The notes below the pieces were generated by a model, which did no database searches, was not told the DNA's origin, and worked only from the letters and a program-made list of their open reading frames with translations. A stretch of 10,092 bases of DNA from Candidatus Blautia equi (GTDB lineage Bacteria; Bacillota; Clostridia; Lachnospirales; Lachnospiraceae), in the NCBI GenBank assembly GCA_018064695.1, contig JAGHUU010000074.1:1-10092 (forward strand). Direction: 5' to 3'. The translations under genes were made by a program, and so were the position numbers. Positions within the stretch are counted from its first letter, which is position 1. The number at the start of each line of letters is the position of its first letter. Of the stretch, positions 5,926 to 10,092 are shown in pieces.

Positions 5926-6622
5926 ATTTTACGCGGTAATGTCCAATAATGTCGCCCTTATCCTCCAGTACATCCTCCTCGTAGACATCCTGCCATTCTC
6001 TGGAGTGATGCAGTACGTATGGGATGCCTTCGGAATTTCGCTTATCGGAGATAATGGCTATGTGGTCTTCCCATGCCACAATGTCGCCGGGCTGCCATTC
6101 GGAGGTGTCATAGATGTTCACCGTAAGGCTGGTGGCTGTGTTTCTGAAATAAGTGATCTGGTTCTGCACTCTTCGGAAATCAATGCATTTATCCGGTACT
6201 TCTATCTCATAAGCACCCGGGTTGTTTTTTACGTTCTGGTTCAGCAGTTCCATCAAATCAAAGCCTGCGCCCCGAAGTGCGAATGCTATAACATCTGTAC
6301 AGACGCCGTATCCGTCATCCGGATAGCCGGATTCGTAATATCTGCTCTCATAAGAAGGCTCTGTGCTAAGGTAAGCTCTGGCATTGTTCAGGATATCCTG
6401 GGCATCGGAGATGCCGTCGCCGTCGCGGTCACCGTTGCTGCTGTAGGTGGTCTGGTCCAGATAATCACTGACCTCTGTTCCACCGTAGAGCCATTCTTCT
6501 CTGTCCTGACCGGAGGATGCGCCGTCCGGTAACGGGATTCCAAATTTATACCATACAGCCAGGCCAAAGATCAGCATCAGTATTAAGATCAATCCGCGGC
6601 CTTCTGCGCTTTTTTCATCCAT
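5924..6622 (-). CDS. Membrane-anchored DUF1287 (YijF-like, NlpC/P60-type) protein with EF-hand loop
   Basis: The 232-residue protein matches the DUF1287 family (E. coli YijF), placed by fold in the NlpC/P60 superfamily of papain-like peptidases and amidases. No reaction is established for the family. Residues 10-25 form one hydrophobic segment (signal anchor), so the rest probably faces the wall. A canonical EF-hand or dockerin-type calcium loop is seen at 65-76: Asp65, Asp67, Asp69, Gly70, Ile71, Asp73 and Asp76 fill all the ligand positions. The DUF1287 core covers about 100-230: Cys108 in GVCTDV is the likely nucleophile, IDFRRVQNQ at 147-155 is the family's signature strand, and His187 in WEDHIAI the likely base. 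The frame can start earlier at a TTG (6646), but GGGAGGAG just before the ATG at 6622 decides the start. It is a single gene, convergent with the L,D-transpeptidase and divergent from the GntR operon. Confidence 0.85.
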   Translation of the reverse strand: MDEKSAEGRGLILILMLIFGLAVWYKFGIPLPDGASSGQDREEWLYGGTEVSDYLDQTTYSSNGDRDGDGISDAQDILNNARAYLSTEPSYESRYYESGYPDDGYGVCTDVIAFALRGAGFDLMELLNQNVKNNPGAYEIEVPDKCIDFRRVQNQITYFRNTATSLTVNIYDTSEWQPGDIVAWEDHIAIISDKRNSEGIPYVLHHSREWQDVYEEDVLEDKGDIIGHYRVK

Positions 6623-6627
6623 GGGCT

Positions 6628-6635
6628 CTCCTCCC
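6628..6635 (-). promoter_or_regulatory. Ribosome site that fixes the DUF1287 gene start
   Basis: GGGAGGAG on the minus strand has its GGAGG core 7 bases before the ATG at 6622. It lies inside the longer TTG-initiated frame, which therefore is unlikely to be used. Confidence 0.85.
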
Positions 6636-6655
6636 TTCTGAATCAATCAGTCACA

Positions 6656-6683
6656 ATTATATCACAACCAAAGCAGATTTCCA
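6656..6683 (-). promoter_or_regulatory. Promoter of the DUF1287 gene
   Basis: On the minus strand there is a perfect -10 TATAAT (6656-6661) preceded by TGA (extended -10). A partial -35 TGGAAA (6678-6683, 4/6) lies 16 bases upstream. Predicted start is near 6649, giving a leader of about 27 bases. Confidence 0.7.
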
Positions 6684-6720
6684 CCGCATTTCTGTTTTTT
6701 TCCTATTTTCTTCCCCGGTG

Positions 6721-6753
6721 TTTTTTAGATTTATTTTAGAATTCTTTTAGAAT
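6721..6753. repeat. Three tandem 11-bp repeats upstream of the GntR-operon promoter
   Basis: TTTTTTAGATT, TATTTTAGAAT and TCTTTTAGAAT follow one another without gaps; TTTTAGA begins at 6723, 6734 and 6745. The period is one helical turn, so the T tracts lie on the same face. The array ends 7 bases before the predicted -35 (6761). It may be an UP-like or bent element, or a site for a response regulator that binds 11-bp direct repeats. Confidence 0.6.
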
Positions 6754-6760
6754 TGCCCTC

Positions 6761-6789
6761 TTGCGCATTTGATGCTGCTGTGATATTCT
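6761..6789 (+). promoter_or_regulatory. Promoter of the GntR/ABC operon
   Basis: TTGCGC (6761-6766), a 17-base spacer and TATTCT (6784-6789) preceded by TGA (extended -10). Predicted start is about 6796, inside the 25-bp dyad that follows, which fits autorepression. The leader is about 70 bases, ending in AAAGGAG 9 bases before the GntR ATG. Confidence 0.6.
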
Positions 6790-6790
6790 C

Positions 6791-6815
6791 AGTGTACTAA
6801 CACAATTAATACACT
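6791..6815. promoter_or_regulatory. Predicted operator of the YtrA-type GntR regulator
   Basis: AGTGTACTAA (6791-6800) and TTAATACACT (6806-6815) are inverted copies over 10 bases with a single mismatch, separated by five bases. GntR dimers bind such dyads, and YtrA-type repressors usually act just upstream of their own gene. It overlaps the predicted transcription start. A further TACAC at 6831-6835, 21 bases after the one at 6810, may be an extra half-site. Confidence 0.7.
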
Positions 6816-6865
6816 TGACACATGCACTGATACACCTACATCAACTAAGAAAGGAGTTGTTCCCT

Positions 6866-7282
6866 ATGATCTATCTGGACTATCAGGACCGGCGCCCCAT
6901 CTACGAGCAGGTAGTGGAAAAATTCCGGAACCTGATCATCAGCAATGTCCTTCCCCCGGGCAGCAAAATGCCTTCGGTGAGACAGCTTGCCATAGACCTG
7001 TCCATCAACCCCAACACCATCCAGCGCGCCTATATGGAGCTGGAACAGCAGGGGCTCATCTATCCGGTAAAAGGCCGGGGCAATTTTGTGGCGGAGACCG
7101 CCCAGATCAAAGCCCAGAGCCTGACCGCATTTGCGGAGGAGATGAGTCAGCTGGTAAACAAAGGACTGGGCCTTGGCATTACAGAGCAGGAAATGCTCGA
7201 CATGGTTTCGGACACCTGCCGGAAGAAAGGCACGGATTTCAGTACAACTGAGAACAATAACAATGGGAGGAACAGAACATGA
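6866..7282 (+). CDS. YtrA-type GntR transcriptional regulator
   Basis: The short regulator (138 residues) has an N-terminal GntR winged helix-turn-helix at about residues 10-75: PSVRQLAIDLSINPNTIQRAY spans the second and recognition helices, and the wing contains GRGNFV (70-75). The C-terminal part is only about 60 residues and mostly helical, too short for the FadR, HutC or MocR ligand domains. This length is the mark of the YtrA subfamily, which usually sits first in an operon with ABC transporter genes and represses it. The effector is unknown. The start at 6866 is set by AAAGGAG 9 bases upstream; an upstream in-frame start at 6815 would lie inside the operator. The stop overlaps the ATPase start by four bases (ATGA), so translation is probably coupled. 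The Asn-rich tail (NNNNGRN) is probably disordered. Confidence 0.93.
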   Translation: MIYLDYQDRRPIYEQVVEKFRNLIISNVLPPGSKMPSVRQLAIDLSINPNTIQRAYMELEQQGLIYPVKGRGNFVAETAQIKAQSLTAFAEEMSQLVNKGLGLGITEQEMLDMVSDTCRKKGTDFSTTENNNNGRNRT

Positions 7283-8181
7283 TTCAAATCACGGACTGCA
7301 GTAAAAATTATGATGATATTCAGGCCGTCAGTCATGTATCCCTGGAATTAAGGGACGGAGAAGTCTTTGGCCTGCTTGGAAGCAACGGCGCAGGTAAGAG
7401 TACCCTGATGCGCATGATGGCCGGCATTATGAAACCCGACGGAGGACAGATCCTGATAGACGGCGAACCCGTTTATGAGAATGATCTTCTGAAACAGAAC
7501 ATTTTCTTTTGCCCGGACGGCACTTACTACCCGGTGAGCGCCGCAGCTAAGGATCTGGCGGCATTTTATAAATGCTACTATCCGACCTTTGATACCGAGC
7601 GTTTTCACAAGCTGATGAAACAGCTGCAGCTGGATGAGGACAGAAAGATCAGCACCTTCTCCAAGGGTATGAAAAAACAGCTCTCCATCATCCTTGGCAT
7701 CAGCGCCGGAACCAAATATCTTTTCTGTGATGAGACCTTTGACGGTCTGGATCCGGTCATGCGTCAGGCAGTGAAAAGTCTTTTTGCGGATGAAATGCTG
7801 AACCGCGGATTTACCCCGGTGATCGCATCCCATAACCTCCGCGAGCTGGAGGACATCTGTGATCACGTGGGACTGCTGCATAAAGGCGGCATTCTTCTCT
7901 CCAGAAATCTGGATGACATGAAGTTCCATATCCACAAGGTTCAGTGCGTGTTAAAGGATGACGCGCAAATCGAAGAGCTGCGTAAGGATCTGGATATTCT
8001 TAAGGTTTCTTCTCAGGGTTCCTTAAGACTGCTCACCGTTCGCGGTACCAGAAATGAAGTCCTGCAGCGCATTCAGGCTATGGAGCCTCTCTTCTGCGAG
8101 GTCGTTCCGCTCAGCCTGGAAGAAATCTTTATCAGTGAAACGGAGGTGGCTGGCTATGAGATCCAGAGTCTTCTCTTCTAA
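7279..8181 (+). CDS. ABC transporter ATP-binding protein (YtrB-like)
   Basis: The 300-residue protein is the cytosolic ATPase of the transporter. Walker A GSNGAGKS is at 34-41, the signature region FSKGMKKQL at 127-135 (SKGMK instead of LSGGQ), Walker B with its catalytic glutamate YLFCDET at 147-153, the D-loop GLD at 156-158 and the switch His185 (ASHN). At the usual Q-loop position the sequence reads FFCPDG, so an Asp (about residue 80) replaces Gln. These changes are common in ATPases of GntR-linked exporters, and the protein should hydrolyse ATP. After the ATPase core, about 85 residues (216-300) form an extra C-terminal region ending in SLEEIFISETE, where such ATPases often pack on each other or on the permease. 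GGAGG lies 8 bases before the ATG. It overlaps the regulator by 4 bases and the permease by 26. Confidence 0.94.
   Translation: MIQITDCSKNYDDIQAVSHVSLELRDGEVFGLLGSNGAGKSTLMRMMAGIMKPDGGQILIDGEPVYENDLLKQNIFFCPDGTYYPVSAAAKDLAAFYKCYYPTFDTERFHKLMKQLQLDEDRKISTFSKGMKKQLSIILGISAGTKYLFCDETFDGLDPVMRQAVKSLFADEMLNRGFTPVIASHNLRELEDICDHVGLLHKGGILLSRNLDDMKFHIHKVQCVLKDDAQIEELRKDLDILKVSSQGSLRLLTVRGTRNEVLQRIQAMEPLFCEVVPLSLEEIFISETEVAGYEIQSLLF
8142..8146 (+). promoter_or_regulatory. Ribosome site for the permease, inside the ATPase gene
   Basis: GGAGG lies 9 bases before the ATG at 8156, which begins within the last nine codons of the ATPase gene. It favours 8156 over the next in-frame ATG at 8210, which has no such site. 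Confidence 0.75.
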
Positions 8182-10092
8182 ATTACTTAAAAATCATATT
8201 TCAGGCGCCATGTGGGCACCGGTGCTTCTCCTGGTGGCATATTTCTTTGCCTTCCCGGTCTACCAGCTTTTATCCATTGGCAACTGGGAGATCAGACAGT
8301 TTTCTGCTTCACAGTTTCAGGCTGTTTTTGATCTCTTTTACAGAAATAATCTCCTGCAGAGCGGTGCATGGATCATTGCACTGGCGGCTTTCTTAAATGC
8401 CATGCTTGGATTCTTCTATCTCTATTCCAGAGAGAAGATCGATTTTTATCATGCGCTTCCTGTTAAGAGAAGCCACATGTTCCTGCAGAAGACCTTCATG
8501 GGAGTCTGCTATACCTTTATCCCATACGTGATCATGATGTTTTTCTCCTTCTGCATCACGGCGTTCCGCGGATATTTCCACTTTGAGACCATTAAGATTG
8601 CAGTACTCGTGCTGCTGACCCACCTGCTCACTTATCTTTTCCTGTATTTCTGCATGGTGCTGATTCTCACAGTTACCGGCACTGTTCTTATGGGCGTGCT
8701 CTCTACAGTGGGCTTTGCGGCAGTGTTCCCGCTCTTCTACCTGGTCCTCAGTGGATATCAGCGTGAATTTTTAAATACCACCACGATATATGGTTACGAG
8801 AATCTTTTTATTTTCAGAGACCTCTCTCCTGTTTATCTGGTTGCTCAGCTCTGCGGAGGCGGCCTTCCTTACAGCAGATATTACCTGTATGGATTCTTCT
8901 TCACACTGTTTTTTGGTGTGATCTCCTATCTTGCTTATGTGAGACGCCCGTCCGAGGCCACCGGAAAAGCGATTGTATTTCCATGGTTCGGTCTGGTTGT
9001 GAAGATCCTCGTCACCGTCCTTGGCGGTCTTACTCTTGGAATGGTGCTTATGGATATGCAGCCCTACAGTCGTATGGTCTGGGGTATTTTCGGACTTGCG
9101 GCAGGTGTGATCCTGACCAAGGGTATGATGGAGGTCCTCTATGCCATGGATTTCCGCGGCTTCCTGAAACACAGGGTTCAGCTTCTGGCAGCCCTGATCC
9201 TGACCTTTGGCATTGCCGCTGTTTTTGCGTTGGATCTCACACATTTTGATACTTATCTGCCGGCTTATGAGAAGCTTGAGAGTGTCAGCCTTCTCTTACC
9301 GGGCTACGGACCGGGCACCGACCTGCTGATCCAGCAGGAGGACGGCGGATATTTCAATTATGATCTGTGCAGAGAATGTGGTCTTTATAAAGATGAGACC
9401 GGTGTTGGAGAAAAGGTTTATGCAGTGCTTCAGAACATCATAAAAGCCAATGAGGCGGATGAGATCACTGTTTCTCCGGAAGAAAGCCGCTGCCTCACCG
9501 TTCGCTACAACTTAAGATCCGGCGGTTCTGCTCTCAGAAGCTATCAGGTGGACCGGGAACTTATGCAGCAGCTTCTGCTGGCGCTCAATGAGGAGACCAA
9601 TCTCCGCGAGCACTCTCTTGCTCCGCTCTCCAATCCGGAGCTGAATCAGTATCTTTATGTCGAGGGTATCTTCTTTAATCAGGATGCATTTGATCTGTTT
9701 ACAGGTGAACCGGAGAAGCTGAATGCCTTCGTGGAAGCTTTTTATGCGGATTATATGGAGGCCACCCCGGAGGAACTGGTATTTATGGAACCTGCTGCAC
9801 AGCTGCAGATCCATTATGAGAGAATTCCAACCTCCAACATAAATGTCTCTGCCGGTTATCTGAGCGCGTATGGTCCTGTGGAAAATCATACCAGCGTCTG
9901 GAAGGAGTTTGGCGTACCTGCTACATTTAAGCGCACCATGAAGATCCTTGAGGAGTTTAAAGAGCCTTTAGGCACAGAGGATCTGGATGTTAAGAAGGCT
10001 TCTGTGATCCTGGAAAGTGTATTTACCACTAAAGAAGCCATCGAAGAAATAACAAACTATATCCAGTCCGACCCTTATCCGATCACAGATCC
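8156..10092 (+). CDS. ABC transporter permease with large C-terminal soluble region, 3' end outside window
   Basis: The frame is open from 8156 to the window edge (645 codons plus two bases), so the C-terminus is missing. It is the membrane partner of the ATPase just before it, overlapping it by 26 bases. About nine hydrophobic segments are seen, near residues 20-40, 71-91, 117-137, 147-171, 174-199, 241-262, 276-299, 305-328 and 341-360; the exact count is uncertain. The cytoplasmic stretch REKIDFYHALPVKR at 92-105 resembles a motif I associate with permeases of GntR-linked ABC systems in Clostridia, and probably contacts the ATPase. After residue 361 at least 285 residues are hydrophilic with no clear membrane segment, including a Cys pair (CREC, 405-408). 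With an odd helix count this part would lie outside the cell. The substrate is unknown. Related operons of this type often act in export or resistance to cell-wall-active compounds, but nothing here proves that. Confidence 0.87.
   Translation, partial: MRSRVFSSKLLKNHISGAMWAPVLLLVAYFFAFPVYQLLSIGNWEIRQFSASQFQAVFDLFYRNNLLQSGAWIIALAAFLNAMLGFFYLYSREKIDFYHALPVKRSHMFLQKTFMGVCYTFIPYVIMMFFSFCITAFRGYFHFETIKIAVLVLLTHLLTYLFLYFCMVLILTVTGTVLMGVLSTVGFAAVFPLFYLVLSGYQREFLNTTTIYGYENLFIFRDLSPVYLVAQLCGGGLPYSRYYLYGFFFTLFFGVISYLAYVRRPSEATGKAIVFPWFGLVVKILVTVLGGLTLGMVLMDMQPYSRMVWGIFGLAAGVILTKGMMEVLYAMDFRGFLKHRVQLLAALILTFGIAAVFALDLTHFDTYLPAYEKLESVSLLLPGYGPGTDLLIQQEDGGYFNYDLCRECGLYKDETGVGEKVYAVLQNIIKANEADEITVSPEESRCLTVRYNLRSGGSALRSYQVDRELMQQLLLALNEETNLREHSLAPLSNPELNQYLYVEGIFFNQDAFDLFTGEPEKLNAFVEAFYADYMEATPEELVFMEPAAQLQIHYERIPTSNINVSAGYLSAYGPVENHTSVWKEFGVPATFKRTMKILEEFKEPLGTEDLDVKKASVILESVFTTKEAIEEITNYIQSDPYPITD

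Noticed and set aside
6623..6646. TTG start for the DUF1287 gene
   Set aside because: The extra eight residues are encoded by the ribosome site itself (GGGAGGAG) of the ATG at 6622.
6815..6820. Perfect TTGACA as the -35 of the GntR operon
   Set aside because: No acceptable -10 lies 16-18 bases downstream (ACATCA, TACATC); the promoter at 6761-6789 is better. It may be chance or a minor promoter.
6815..6865. Upstream start for the GntR regulator
   Set aside because: It falls in the operator and has no ribosome site; AAAGGAG fits the ATG at 6866.
8210..8212. Later ATG as permease start
   Set aside because: No ribosome site before it, while GGAGG fits the ATG at 8156; the 26-base overlap is acceptable within an operon.

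Overview
The window looks like the chromosome of a mid-GC, low-to-moderate AT Firmicute of the class Clostridia, most likely Lachnospiraceae. The reasons are strong AGGAGG-type ribosome sites, sigma-A promoters with TGn-extended -10 elements, a tRNA gene without an encoded CCA, secreted proteins with KKR/KKK-type signal peptides, and a YtrA-type GntR/ABC operon. I do not name a genus. There is no transposase, integrase, phage gene or CRISPR array.

Layout, left to right. (1) 1-1273, minus: the N-terminal 424 codons of a large secreted protein that I do not recognise, cut by the window edge. (2) 1403-1571: tRNA-Pro(UGG) on minus, with its terminator and a promoter that overlaps the outward-facing promoter of the next gene. 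(3) 1595-2296, plus: a TtcA-type tRNA thiolase, closed by a strong hairpin terminator. (4) 2360-4302, minus: a two-gene unit made of an exported N-acetylmuramoyl-L-alanine amidase and, overlapping it by ATGA, a cytosolic D-2-hydroxyacid dehydrogenase. (5) 4470-5873, plus: a secreted L,D-transpeptidase divergent from the amidase, with ricin-like QxW repeats. (6) 5882-5925: a hairpin terminator usable from both sides. (7) 5924-6622, minus: a membrane-anchored DUF1287 (YijF-like) NlpC/P60-type protein with an EF-hand loop. (8) 6866 to the right edge, plus: a compact operon of YtrA-type GntR repressor, ABC ATPase and a polytopic permease with a large C-terminal soluble region, cut by the window edge.

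How the genes may work together. Three of the eight proteins act, or probably act, on peptidoglycan outside the membrane: the amidase, the L,D-transpeptidase and the DUF1287 protein. YtrA-type operons in other Firmicutes often respond to cell-wall-active compounds. The GntR operon carries a 25-bp dyad (AGTGTACTAA-N5-TTAATACACT) at its predicted transcription start. A second 25-bp dyad with nearly the same ends (AGTGTAT-N11-ATATACT) covers the predicted amidase promoter. This suggests, without proving it, that the GntR regulator controls both its own transporter operon and the amidase/dehydrogenase unit. I consider this possible small envelope-stress regulon the most interesting reading of the window.
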